Below are positions 20,423 through 27,462 of a DNA stretch of 48,082 nt, in pieces. The notes under the pieces are model-generated. The model saw only the letters and a program-made list of their open reading frames with translations. It did no database searches and was not told where the DNA came from. The DNA is from a virus. The translations under genes were made by a program, and so were the position numbers. The DNA lies in the IMG/VR virus record IMGVR_UViG_3300035681_000828, positions 1 to 48,082 of that record. The stretch is one strand, 5' to 3'. Each line of letters starts with the position of its first letter. The stretch's first letter is position 1.

Positions 20423-20447
20423 CAGTTTGGTAAAACGGTAGTATAAT
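20419..20447 (+). promoter_or_regulatory. Early promoter overlapping a stop codon
   Basis: TTGACA containing the upstream TGA, 17 bp, TATAAT. Confidence 0.9.
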
Positions 20448-20472
20448 TAACACATACACACAAAGGACACAT

Positions 20473-20820
20473 ATGACTATCACAGCAACTCCAGAGCAGA
20501 TCCCCATGATCGTAGCCGAAGCTGAATTCGCTGCCCACGCCGCAGCTGATCAATACTTTCGCCAAGAGCTGGGCGGCAGGGATCAATTCGCATGCGGCTT
20601 TGCCTGGGTGAAGATCTACGGTGTCAAGGGCAACACCAAGTTGGGCCGGGCCTTGAAGGCCGCCGGGATCCGTCCTTCATACTCAGGCGGCTTAGAGATG
20701 TGGAATCCATCCAAGTTTGGATGCCAGAACGTGGACACGCTGGAAGCAGGTGCTAGAGCAGCAGCCGGTGTGTTTGAGAAGTATGGCTTTGAGGCCTATG
20801 CGGGAAGTAGGTTGGATTAA
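20473..20820 (+). CDS. Conserved phage protein, unknown
   Basis: A 115-residue protein. CGFAWVKIYGVKGNTKLGRA followed by YSGGLEMWNPS is a block seen in many phage hypothetical proteins; I know no function. Ribosome site AAAGGA at 20462-20467, 5 nt before the ATG. Confidence 0.7.
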   Translation: MTITATPEQIPMIVAEAEFAAHAAADQYFRQELGGRDQFACGFAWVKIYGVKGNTKLGRALKAAGIRPSYSGGLEMWNPSKFGCQNVDTLEAGARAAAGVFEKYGFEAYAGSRLD

Positions 20821-20829
20821 CCCTAGTGG

Positions 20830-20858
20830 TTGACAGGTTATCCAAAAGACGCTATAAT
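20830..20858 (+). promoter_or_regulatory. Early promoter
   Basis: TTGACA, 17 bp, TATAAT. Drives the membrane gene and probably the following three genes. Confidence 0.9.
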
Positions 20859-20889
20859 TAACACATACACAAACACACAAGGAAACACA

Positions 20890-21075
20890 ATGACAACTAA
20901 TCAAGCAATGTTCGTATTCATCGCAGGACTCTTGCTCACCCTGGGTGCAGTAGGTGGTGTAGAGGCCAGCGTAGATGCAGAGCAACTCACAGGTTCATTG
21001 TTGTTGGCAGTGTTGGGCCTCCTAGGCATGTATGCGGGCACATTGGGTTTCCGTAACGCACACTACTTCGACTAA
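20890..21075 (+). CDS. Two-helix membrane protein
   Basis: A 61-residue protein with helices MFVFIAGLLLTLGAVGGVEA and LLLAVLGLLGMYAGTLGF. AAGGAAAC precedes the ATG. Unknown role. The SWIM gene starts 1 nt after its stop. Confidence 0.65.
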   Translation: MTTNQAMFVFIAGLLLTLGAVGGVEASVDAEQLTGSLLLAVLGLLGMYAGTLGFRNAHYFD

Positions 21076-21076
21076 C

Positions 21077-21391
21077 ATGGAAGCACTGAGAGAGATCACA
21101 GGGGGCCAGTTCCCCGCCCACATATACCTTGTAGATGGCACGAATCTAGTATCGTATATCAAACAGGGCGAAACCGAAGCCTTCTACTTCAAGAATCCCA
21201 TCAAAGGATTTGACAAGAGAGGCCGTAAGTTTGAACCAGTAAAACCCAATCCATTCACAACGAAGAAAGCATCAAATGCAAAAACAGTCATTGGTAGTAG
21301 TGGGCAAGTATACACAGTCACTGAAGACTCGTGTAGCTGTCCCGGCTTCACGTATAGAGGTTCCTGCAAACACTTGGGCCAACATGATTGA
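21077..21391 (+). CDS. SWIM-type zinc-finger protein
   Basis: A 104-residue protein. The C-terminus CSCPGFTYRGSCKH fits CxCx8CxH of SWIM zinc fingers (DNA/protein binding). The N-terminal part is basic (KGFDKRGRKFEPVKPNP). It starts immediately after the preceding stop, in the same operon. A DNA-binding role is likely from the finger but unproven. Confidence 0.75.
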   Translation: MEALREITGGQFPAHIYLVDGTNLVSYIKQGETEAFYFKNPIKGFDKRGRKFEPVKPNPFTTKKASNAKTVIGSSGQVYTVTEDSCSCPGFTYRGSCKHLGQHD

Positions 21392-21409
21392 ATACCTGCG
21401 AGGTGTAGC

Positions 21410-21634
21410 ATGATCCGGCTAGAAGGCTTATCCAAACAAGACGTGCAGATCTGCACACTGTTGTGGAACTGTGACACAGTAGAAGCAGTAGAGGTATTGG
21501 TCAACGCCATGCCCGCCGCATATAAACAACGTGCTGTGACCATGCGTGAGCTAATGACAGCAGCACAACTAGATACCATAGAGGACATTGATGAAGATAT
21601 CACTGCTTATCTGCAGCATATTAGTAGCCGCTAG
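21410..21634 (+). CDS. Small conserved phage protein, unknown
   Basis: A 74-residue helical protein (MIRLEGLSKQDVQICTLLWN...), of a type found in several T4-like phages. GCGAGG lies about 8 nt upstream. It overlaps the following lipoprotein by 44 nt. Confidence 0.65.
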   Translation: MIRLEGLSKQDVQICTLLWNCDTVEAVEVLVNAMPAAYKQRAVTMRELMTAAQLDTIEDIDEDITAYLQHISSR

Positions 21635-21803
21635 CACAGTAACGGGCTGCGCTACACACGATCGCAGGGATGCGCCTTGGGATCCCAATCTGAGGAGGGG
21701 TCAGAGCCTGTTCGATCAGATCCCCAATTGGGAAGGTTCAGCTCAGAAGATATGTTGCGGACATCTTCGAAGCTGCGGTCCGGGACAATCGCCGAGGTGT
21801 TGA
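21591..21803 (+). CDS. Small lipoprotein
   Basis: A 70-residue protein with signal peptide and lipobox (STVTGCAT, Cys20), then SLFDQIPNWEGSAQKICCGH, a Cys-rich pattern seen in small phage lipoproteins. AGAGGAC precedes the ATG at 21591. Probably outer-membrane attached; role unknown (exclusion or lysis are candidates). Confidence 0.65.
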   Translation: MKISLLICSILVAASTVTGCATHDRRDAPWDPNLRRGQSLFDQIPNWEGSAQKICCGHLRSCGPGQSPRC

Positions 21804-21960
21804 GAGGTCAGGTGGTGGTCATGGTGGGGTGGCCGGTTATGCATGTAGTGTTGTATAATAGCAACAGTAGTGGTAGCAAATCACCACCCTGAAATGATAA
21901 GTAACTCACCCAAATTTTTTACGCAGCTGGTTTTTTTCAACTTCAAACTCTTTTTCTACT

Positions 21961-22230
21961 ATGAATCATTCCTTACAACACAGAGACCTTGCAGGCCATC
22001 ATCTCTCACCCGGAGATCATTGCCTAGTCACTGAACACAATAGAATCATCCTAGCCCGTGTCTTAAAACTCTATGATGCCAGCAATCAACTACAGTTACA
22101 GCCATTATCCAGTGATGCAGGTGGCCGTAGAAGCCGACCCAGTCAAAAACCCATTAGGCGAGAGTGCTACAATGTGTATAAGATTGCTGATACAGAGATC
22201 ACCATGAGCATACTACGAGGGGCCATTTAA
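21961..22230 (+). CDS. Unknown protein, SH3-like pattern
   Basis: An 89-residue protein with GDHCLVTEHNRIILARVLKL and a C-terminal CYNVYKIAD segment, a pattern seen in small barrel proteins of phages. No ribosome site is visible, and the nearest candidate -10 (TATAAT at 21853-21858) is over 100 nt upstream. The 150 nt before it are T/A-rich and hold no gene. Confidence 0.55.
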   Translation: MNHSLQHRDLAGHHLSPGDHCLVTEHNRIILARVLKLYDASNQLQLQPLSSDAGGRRSRPSQKPIRRECYNVYKIADTEITMSILRGAI

Positions 22231-22274
22231 AAAACTGCGCAGGATTTTTTTAGGTGCATAGACCCATTTCAGCT

Positions 22275-22281
22275 GTAAATA
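22275..22281 (+). promoter_or_regulatory. Late promoter (leaderless)
   Basis: GTAAATA, CAAG, ATG at 22286; same string as upstream of 3983. Confidence 0.6.
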
Positions 22282-22285
22282 CAAG

Positions 22286-22480
22286 ATGCCTAACATCTAT
22301 CACTTTCTATCACTGTCACCCGCTCCCTTGTTCTTTCTAGGGTTTATATACAGCATCTTCAATCCCATGCACATATGCAGTTCTTGGCCCTATGAAATGG
22401 CAGTGATGTGGTTTGTGATGTTTCTAGCACACCTAACACCGTGGCTCATATGGTTCAAGCAGCGCAACTTTACCAGGTAA
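22286..22480 (+). CDS. Two-helix membrane protein
   Basis: A 64-residue protein with helices around LFFLGFIYSIF and EMAVMWFVMFLAHLTPWLIW. Late, leaderless. The 3' end overlaps the leftward gene at 22433. Confidence 0.6.
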   Translation: MPNIYHFLSLSPAPLFFLGFIYSIFNPMHICSSWPYEMAVMWFVMFLAHLTPWLIWFKQRNFTR

Positions 22481-22693
22481 ACTAAAGCAGCAGTGATATG
22501 CACCTTGTATGACTGCCCATGATTCCCAGTAGTATATTGACAGTATGTCCGGTCTATCTTGGGGACACCATACTAGATCGTGTATGCGTATCACACCCAT
22601 GGGACCTTGTATTTCCACTGTGGTGTTGTATTCACCTGTGCTGGCAATCAGAGTTAGCATATGTGTATATAGCTGGTCACGTAAATAACTCAT
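22433..22693 (-). CDS. Unknown protein
   Basis: An 86-residue protein (MSYLRDQLYTHMLTLIASTG..., VEIQGPMGVIRIHDLVW) with plausible globular composition. No late motif or ribosome site is seen upstream; its ATG overlaps the ATG of the rightward gene at 22692 (CATG). A later start at 22660 is possible. Less certain than its neighbours. Confidence 0.45.
   Translation of the reverse strand: MSYLRDQLYTHMLTLIASTGEYNTTVEIQGPMGVIRIHDLVWCPQDRPDILSIYYWESWAVIQGAYHCCFSLPGKVALLEPYEPRC
22681..22687 (+). promoter_or_regulatory. Late promoter (leaderless)
   Basis: GTAAATA, ACTC, ATG at 22692. Confidence 0.5.
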
Positions 22694-22811
22694 GCGCTAT
22701 AATTTGATATTGCCCAGTGGTGCGATTATTTCATTTAATCTGCTGAGCTGTGCTGAAATATATCGTCGTGCTTTGGGCGGGCACATAGAGCAGGTAGAGC
22801 CCAAAACATAG
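22692..22811 (+). CDS. 39-residue unknown protein
   Basis: MRYNLILPSGAIISFNLLSC, then AEIYRRALGGHIEQVEPKT. Kept because the late motif lies exactly 4 nt before the ATG, as at four other genes. No ribosome site. Function unknown. Confidence 0.5.
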   Translation: MRYNLILPSGAIISFNLLSCAEIYRRALGGHIEQVEPKT

Positions 22812-22816
22812 ACTGT

Positions 22817-22873
22817 AAAAAATCTTGCGCTGTGTGCTTTGCACAAAAAAAATTTTGCGCTGCGCTTCGCAAG
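22817..22873 (-). terminator. Tandem hairpin repeat, minus-strand terminators
   Basis: Two related units (TCTTGCGCTGTGTGCTTTGC and TTTTGCGCTGCGCTTCGCAA) each form a hairpin. Read on the minus strand the stems are followed by runs of T, so they should stop leftward transcription before the rightward genes at 21-22.8 kb. Confidence 0.55.
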
Positions 22874-22926
22874 GAATAATCTCCACCTTGATCCCTATGG
22901 ATAATTAAGCGTAGCAAGGATCGTTA

Positions 22927-23535
22927 ATGGAAATTTTAAATTTATTCCCCACAGCAGTTTTACAAGATAATCTAGGCAAAGATTTCACTGATGCTGAGCA
23001 GGCATCGTTTTCTAAACTTCAGTCCCAAACAAGAGGCAATGCTGAAAACACCACCAGCATTAGTTCTGAAATTTTAGAACGTCCTGAATTTGCAGCGTTA
23101 AAACAGTTTTGTTTAGACAAGACCAAGTTCTACATGAAAAACATCCTTGCTGTGCCGGATACTGTGGAACCTTACATCACACTGAGCTGGTTGAATTTTA
23201 CCAACAAAGGTCAACAGCACCATAGGCATGCTCACAGCAACAGCATTTTGAGCGGAGTGTTTTATATCCATGCCAAAAAAGACATGGACAAGATTCATTT
23301 TTTCAAAGATCGATACGTGGCCATTGACCTAGGATCAACTAGTTATAATCCGTTTAATTCAGAAACTTGGTGGGTTCCTGTGGGCACAGGAGACATTGTT
23401 ATATTCCCGTCGTCGTTGTGTCACGGTGTTATACCAACAAACAACGATCACACTCGCGTCAGTCTAGCATTTAATGTGTTTGTTCGAGGGGAGATTGGCA
23501 GTAGAAGCGATCTAAAATGGTTGAATATCAAATGA
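22927..23535 (+). CDS. 2OG-Fe(II) oxygenase
   Basis: A 202-residue protein. HRHAHSNSILSGVFYIH supplies the first metal His, then GDIVIFPSSLCHGV with the distal His and RVSLAFNVFVRG with the 2-oxoglutarate Arg, as in the 2OG-FeII_Oxy_5 family common in T4-like phages. The N-terminus LFPTAVLQDNL also fits the family. Substrate unknown (protein, sugar or nucleotide hydroxylation). The ATG follows GGATCGTTA; no strong promoter found. Confidence 0.85.
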   Translation: MEILNLFPTAVLQDNLGKDFTDAEQASFSKLQSQTRGNAENTTSISSEILERPEFAALKQFCLDKTKFYMKNILAVPDTVEPYITLSWLNFTNKGQQHHRHAHSNSILSGVFYIHAKKDMDKIHFFKDRYVAIDLGSTSYNPFNSETWWVPVGTGDIVIFPSSLCHGVIPTNNDHTRVSLAFNVFVRGEIGSRSDLKWLNIK

Positions 23536-23557
23536 CCTGTATAGTTGATTCTAGAAG

Positions 23558-23564
23558 ATAAATA
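23558..23564 (+). promoter_or_regulatory. Late promoter (leaderless)
   Basis: ATAAATA, 5 nt, ATG at 23570. Confidence 0.65.
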
Positions 23565-23569
23565 TCTGT

Positions 23570-23779
23570 ATGAGCGAACAATTCCTATTACCCATGGCCC
23601 GCAACATGATTACCGGGCAAACTGTGAAAAATCAAGATCTCACTGGCGACAGATTCACGCAGCGTCAACGTGTGTTAGCCGAAGACATGGCTGCGCAGTT
23701 GGCGCAACGAATGACAGCTAGAACCGGTGAAACGTGGCAGGGCTTTGTAAAACTGTATACCCCATCAGTTCGCAGTTGA
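23570..23779 (+). CDS. Small conserved T4-like phage protein
   Basis: A 69-residue protein (MSEQFLLPMARNMITGQTVK..., RTGETWQGFVKLYTP) that resembles small marine T4-like phage proteins. Likely late and possibly structural. It abuts the convergent gene at 23780 with no gap. Confidence 0.7.
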   Translation: MSEQFLLPMARNMITGQTVKNQDLTGDRFTQRQRVLAEDMAAQLAQRMTARTGETWQGFVKLYTPSVRS

Positions 23780-24217
23780 TTATCTGTAGAGATAGTTCAC
23801 TGTATCAGCGTTTTCTCTAAAAACTTCTGCACCGTTTTTCAAGTGGAATCTACGAGCCATTTCAGTCTTGGGACTCAGAGTCACATAGGTATTGATCTCA
23901 GGCTGCTCACGTTGGATTTCCCGCTGTGCTTCTTGAATCAATCTACGCCCTGCACCTGCAGCATATGACCATATGGTATAGAACACAGCAGTATTGGTGT
24001 TTACTGCAAGATCTGCTAGATCATCGACATCCTGCGGAATCTCACTGAGAAACTTCACACAGGTCACTGCTAGGGGTTGTTGTGTTTGATCATCCCTCAG
24101 CACAAAAATTCGAGAATTGTTGTTGACTCGAAACTCTGCAGGCAGTTCGGGTCTTACTGGATCGTCTTTGATTAGATCAAGCAGGTTATCTCTAAGGTCT
24201 GTGATGATGTGTAGCAT
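23780..24217 (-). CDS. GNAT-like N-acetyltransferase
   Basis: A 145-residue protein. Central strands (RIFVLRDD, PLAVTCVKFL), then AGAGRRLIQEAQREI as the acetyl-CoA loop-helix and YVTLSPKTEMARRFHLKNGA as the C-terminal GNAT signature. It resembles phage GNAT-fold proteins. Target unknown. Late TAAATA motif 25 nt upstream, then AGGAACC. Confidence 0.7.
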   Translation of the reverse strand: MLHIITDLRDNLLDLIKDDPVRPELPAEFRVNNNSRIFVLRDDQTQQPLAVTCVKFLSEIPQDVDDLADLAVNTNTAVFYTIWSYAAGAGRRLIQEAQREIQREQPEINTYVTLSPKTEMARRFHLKNGAEVFRENADTVNYLYR

Positions 24218-24241
24218 GATGGGTGGTTCCTATTATATGCG

Positions 24242-24247
24242 TATTTA
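24242..24247 (-). promoter_or_regulatory. Late promoter with leader
   Basis: TAAATA on the minus strand, 24 nt before the ATG at 24217, with AGGA as ribosome site. Confidence 0.5.
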
Positions 24248-24289
24248 TTGATATCGGTGTGATTTGGCGGTTTTTGTCAAAATCACATG

Positions 24290-24318
24290 TTGACTGTTAG
24301 TATATTATACAGTATAAT
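24290..24318 (+). promoter_or_regulatory. Sigma70-type promoter
   Basis: TTGACT, 17 bp, TATAAT; TTAAATATA follows directly and could act late. Ribosome site AAAGGAG before the ATG at 24350. Confidence 0.85.
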
Positions 24319-24349
24319 TAAATATACAGCAACCACAAAGGAGTTCAAA

Positions 24350-25048
24350 ATGTTCGGAACAAATTACACAGGCGGGGACGTATTAAGTTACCGCTCAGCA
24401 GAACAAGTCAACGCAGCCATGGGCCGTGTCTACGGACACATGAGTCTAGCAGTCATAGTATCAATGTTGGTGAGTTTTTGGGTGGGCACCACACCTGAGC
24501 TGCTGCAATTCTTCTTCACAGGTGTGCTAAAATGGATCGTGATCTTTGCACCCCTGGCCGCCATATTTGGCGTCAGCTATGTGCTAGGTAACAATCCCAG
24601 CAAAGGTGTAGCGCAGTTATGCCTACATGGTTTTGCGGCCTTGATGGGCTTGAGCTTTGCAATGATTTTTGCAGTGTTTACCATGGGCAGCATTGTTAGT
24701 GCATTCATGGGAGCAGCCGTCTTGTTTGCCGTGATGAGCGGATATGGATACTTTACCAAACAGAATCTAGACAGCATGGGCAAGTTCATGTTTGTGGGTT
24801 TGATAGCCATCATCATTGCCAGCATTGTTAATATCTTTATTGGTAGCACAGTCATGCAGATGGTGATCTCAGCATTGGCAATTGTCATCTTCCTTGGACT
24901 AACTGCCTACGACACACAAAAGATACGTGAAATGGTTTCAGTGGATACCAGTGATGCGGTAGAAGTATCGGGTGCATTGACCCTTTACATGGACTTTATC
25001 AACCTGTTCCTAAATCTCTTGCAGTTGTTCGGCGATAGAAAAGACTAG
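24350..25048 (+). CDS. Bax inhibitor-1/YccA-family membrane protein
   Basis: A 232-residue protein with about seven hydrophobic helices and the family signature at the C-terminus: FLGLTAYDTQKI, then LYMDFINLFLNLLQLFG, with both pH-sensing aspartates present. Bacterial relatives include YccA, which restrains the FtsH protease, and the calcium-leak channel YetJ. In a phage it could protect phage proteins from FtsH or alter membrane ion flow; this is inference. It has its own sigma70 promoter, so it is early. Probably captured from a bacterium. Confidence 0.9.
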   Translation: MFGTNYTGGDVLSYRSAEQVNAAMGRVYGHMSLAVIVSMLVSFWVGTTPELLQFFFTGVLKWIVIFAPLAAIFGVSYVLGNNPSKGVAQLCLHGFAALMGLSFAMIFAVFTMGSIVSAFMGAAVLFAVMSGYGYFTKQNLDSMGKFMFVGLIAIIIASIVNIFIGSTVMQMVISALAIVIFLGLTAYDTQKIREMVSVDTSDAVEVSGALTLYMDFINLFLNLLQLFGDRKD

Positions 25049-25092
25049 TCCAGCCTGTGCCAATCGGGCCACGTTGAACGCCATATCAGAGC

Positions 25093-25118
25093 AAACTGGG
25101 TCAACATCGACCCAGTTT
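25093..25118. terminator. Bidirectional terminator
   Basis: AAACTGGGTC/GACCCAGTTT, a perfect 10-bp stem with a 6-nt loop, between convergent genes. The remaining 25049-25271 shows no gene with a proper start. Confidence 0.7.
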
Positions 25119-25271
25119 CAAAAACCACAGTAATGATATTATGTTGTCTGGTTTCTGTAAATCTAATCCAAGGATAACAGCGCCGTATAGATCTCAATCC
25201 TGACCTGATTCTCTTGATCCTACTCCACCGTCGATGAGGCAAGATCAAGTCCGTGGTTCTAGGATTGAAAA

Positions 25272-25469
25272 CTATTGATACTGAGTCCAAAATTGTATCC
25301 AAAAATACATGCCGATGACTATCACAGCAAACTCTATACGCTCACGCCAATATCCTCTAGGACGCTGTGATTTTTCTACTGTCGCAGGTTGAGGTTCTGG
25401 ACGTTGCTGCGCCAGCTTTAAGGGCTGGCTCTTAGTCCAAGGCGGTCTAGGTTTATCTGGAAAAATCAT
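25272..25469 (-). CDS. 65-residue tail-anchored membrane protein
   Basis: A Pro/Gln/Lys-rich N-terminus (PDKPRPPWTKSQPLKLAQQR) and a C-terminal helix (IEFAVIVIGMYFWIQFW). ATGA overlap with the gene upstream. Unknown function, late by context. Confidence 0.65.
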   Translation of the reverse strand: MIFPDKPRPPWTKSQPLKLAQQRPEPQPATVEKSQRPRGYWRERIEFAVIVIGMYFWIQFWTQYQ

Positions 25470-26329
25470 TTCCCGGGAGCGATACGATTAGCAATGCGCT
25501 TCTGTGTACCGTCTACTTTTTCTCTGAGATTAATAACTTCGTCTCGGAGTTCATTGCCGTGATCCTGGCATTCTTGTAGATGATCACCTAGGCTGTCTGC
25601 TAGTCCTGCTAGAGCACGGATTTCTAACTTGTTGATTTCTGCTGCTTTGAGTAGAATATCGGTTTCAGTTTCCGATGCGGTTACACGCTCTGCATTACCG
25701 TCTGCGGTAGATGCCTTCATCGTGCGATCTAGTTCGCCATCAAACCAGACTGCATTCTCGTTGCTGATGTCATCACAGTGTTCTACCATCAGCTCGTTGA
25801 CAGCATAGAAACGCTCTGACACATCTCCAATAGCACGGATAGCTGCTGCCATTTCTTTGATGATCTCTACCATTTCTTGATTGACATGATTACGATGATG
25901 TAGATAATCCAGTTTAGTTTTGGTAATCATCGAATCCTGGAACAATGCCTGTTGTGGATTCTGTGGTTGTAGCTGTGTCAACATCATCATGCGATTACGA
26001 TAGACATCGTCTGTGGTACGCATAATCAGCTCACGATTGCCGCCAGCATTGATGGTATAGCTCTGCATAGCATCAGTAACATTTTCTTCGACAATCGATC
26101 GTGCTACTTGTACCTGGGCTACATTGAACTGTACCAGAGCTTCTGAATCCCAGGCACGTCGAGTATTACGAGCAACCAGTTCTTGCTGTCTGCGGATCTG
26201 ATCAGGATCCTGAGAACGGCTTTCGCGCTCTATACGTAGGAATTTTAGTTCTTCTTGCAGCTCACGAATCGTGTCGTGATCCGTTTTGTTTTCTACAGGG
26301 GCTGCTTCCTGCTTTTTGATTCTGGCCAT
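25466..26329 (-). CDS. Coiled-coil unknown late protein
   Basis: A 287-residue protein with long helical stretches at both ends (IRELQEELKFLRIERESRSQ; LRDEVINLREKVDGTQKRIA) and Gln/Met-rich middle. No family recognised. AAAGGAG precedes the ATG and a TAAATA motif lies at 26385-26390, overlapping the stop of the gene upstream. It is probably a structural or assembly protein. Confidence 0.7.
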   Translation of the reverse strand: MARIKKQEAAPVENKTDHDTIRELQEELKFLRIERESRSQDPDQIRRQQELVARNTRRAWDSEALVQFNVAQVQVARSIVEENVTDAMQSYTINAGGNRELIMRTTDDVYRNRMMMLTQLQPQNPQQALFQDSMITKTKLDYLHHRNHVNQEMVEIIKEMAAAIRAIGDVSERFYAVNELMVEHCDDISNENAVWFDGELDRTMKASTADGNAERVTASETETDILLKAAEINKLEIRALAGLADSLGDHLQECQDHGNELRDEVINLREKVDGTQKRIANRIAPGK

Positions 26330-26384
26330 CTAAATCTCCTTTGGGTTGATTTAGGCCTAGCTCAGATCGCCTCACACGCAGGGA

Positions 26385-26391
26385 TATTTAG
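26385..26391 (-). promoter_or_regulatory. Late promoter overlapping a stop codon
   Basis: CTAAATA on the minus strand; its TAA is the stop of the upstream gene. Confidence 0.5.
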
Positions 26392-27098
26392 TCGAGTATA
26401 TTAGTCTGCTGTTCTAAACTGAGTTCTTGATCTTCCAATTCACGGATCTTGTCTGTGATTTGATCTATCAGTCCTAGATTGCGCAGGATCTTAAACACCA
26501 CATTTTCCACCGAGTATTCCCCAGCACGATCAAGCCCAGCTCGGCGCATGGTAGTAATCTTGTCTTTGACGGTTCTCAGCTTGTCGAGATCTTTTGACAG
26601 CAGAGCCTGTTCTATCTGCGAGAGCATGCTGTCTTTTTTAGCTTCCACTGCTTGATCGTCTAGATCAGGTTCTGTCTTCTGAGGCTTGAGAATCCATGTG
26701 TTATTGACCACGCTGTAGACACCTGTGCTGTGATGTGTTTCTGATTCACCTTGCACATAACATTCCACAGGCAGGCCTTTGACAGTGATATCATGGTATT
26801 CTGCCCACAGTGCCTTTTTTGCTGAAAACAGCTCTCTTTGTGCATCTGAGACTTCACCTTCAATGATCACATGTAGATCAAGGTCGCTGTATTTGCTCCA
26901 GGTATAATTGGCATTTGATCCAGTTATGGTGTAGTCTTTGACATCTAGATCTACACCCACAAAATCCACAAATGCACGAGCAATCTGCAAGAGTTTAAGA
27001 CGAACTTCACCGTCCAGTCTCCCGCCTTGCCATAGCTTGGGATTCAGCTCTGAGTTTACCGTGACAAAATCTGTTTGGGAAAATTCTCGCAGTCGCAT
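26388..27098 (-). CDS. Nucleotidyltransferase-fold protein
   Basis: A 236-residue protein. TITGSNANYTWSKYSDLDLH carries the GS...SDxD core of the pol-beta-type nucleotidyltransferase fold, and VECYVQ supplies a possible third acidic residue position. The C-terminal half is helical. The N-terminus MRLREF resembles a capsid-targeting peptide, so it may be packaged. GGAG lies 7 nt upstream. Substrate unknown. Confidence 0.75.
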   Translation of the reverse strand: MRLREFSQTDFVTVNSELNPKLWQGGRLDGEVRLKLLQIARAFVDFVGVDLDVKDYTITGSNANYTWSKYSDLDLHVIIEGEVSDAQRELFSAKKALWAEYHDITVKGLPVECYVQGESETHHSTGVYSVVNNTWILKPQKTEPDLDDQAVEAKKDSMLSQIEQALLSKDLDKLRTVKDKITTMRRAGLDRAGEYSVENVVFKILRNLGLIDQITDKIRELEDQELSLEQQTNILD

Positions 27099-27099
27099 A

Positions 27100-27459
27100 T
27101 CAAACTCCGTAGCGATTACGTTTAACCACAGCTACTGTGCTCTGTGTATTAACATTGTTTGTTTCTTCTGAGCCTTTACCAGTGACTTCTTGACTAGGTG
27201 CACCCATTAGTTTTTCGGCGCTGCGTCGAATTGCTGCGTCGCCTTCTGAATAGTCCACCGTGATAAAGTTACTGCCTAGAGGACCTTCCTGATCCATCGT
27301 GGATCCTGGACTGCCAGCCATAGCCACACCCATTCTATAGGCTAGATAGGGATTATTATTGTTGTCTAGATATGTGTTTTTACGGAGACTGCTGATACTA
27401 GCCTTAGCACTTTTACGTAAGGGTTTTGTAGTCTCATTGATAAACTCTTTTGCTCGCAT
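27100..27459 (-). CDS. Conserved T4-like phage protein with capsid-targeting-like start
   Basis: A 119-residue protein starting MRAKEFINE, close to the T4 MKTYQEFITE type; the INE is also a good prohead-protease site (I-x-E). The central part (YLAYRMGVAMAGSPGS) recurs in marine T4-like phages. Late, leaderless: TAAATA is 4 nt before the ATG and overlaps the stop of the upstream gene. Virion role inferred. Confidence 0.75.
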   Translation of the reverse strand: MRAKEFINETTKPLRKSAKASISSLRKNTYLDNNNNPYLAYRMGVAMAGSPGSTMDQEGPLGSNFITVDYSEGDAAIRRSAEKLMGAPSQEVTGKGSEETNNVNTQSTVAVVKRNRYGV

Positions 27460-27462
27460 CCA

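Noticed and set aside
21804-21960. Possible promoter TATAAT near 21853
   Set aside because: No -35 box at the right distance, and the next gene start is over 100 nt away.
24577-24888. Long open frame antisense to the BI-1 gene
   Set aside because: The sense strand has a strong family match; the antisense frame only mirrors hydrophobic codons.
25045-25302. Leftward open frame of 85 residues
   Set aside because: It starts only at TTG without a ribosome site, contains a perfect 10-bp hairpin that looks like a convergent terminator, and has no recognisable sequence.
26345-26385. tRNA-like string (GGCCTAGCTCAG)
   Set aside because: No complete cloverleaf, anticodon arm or T arm could be formed.
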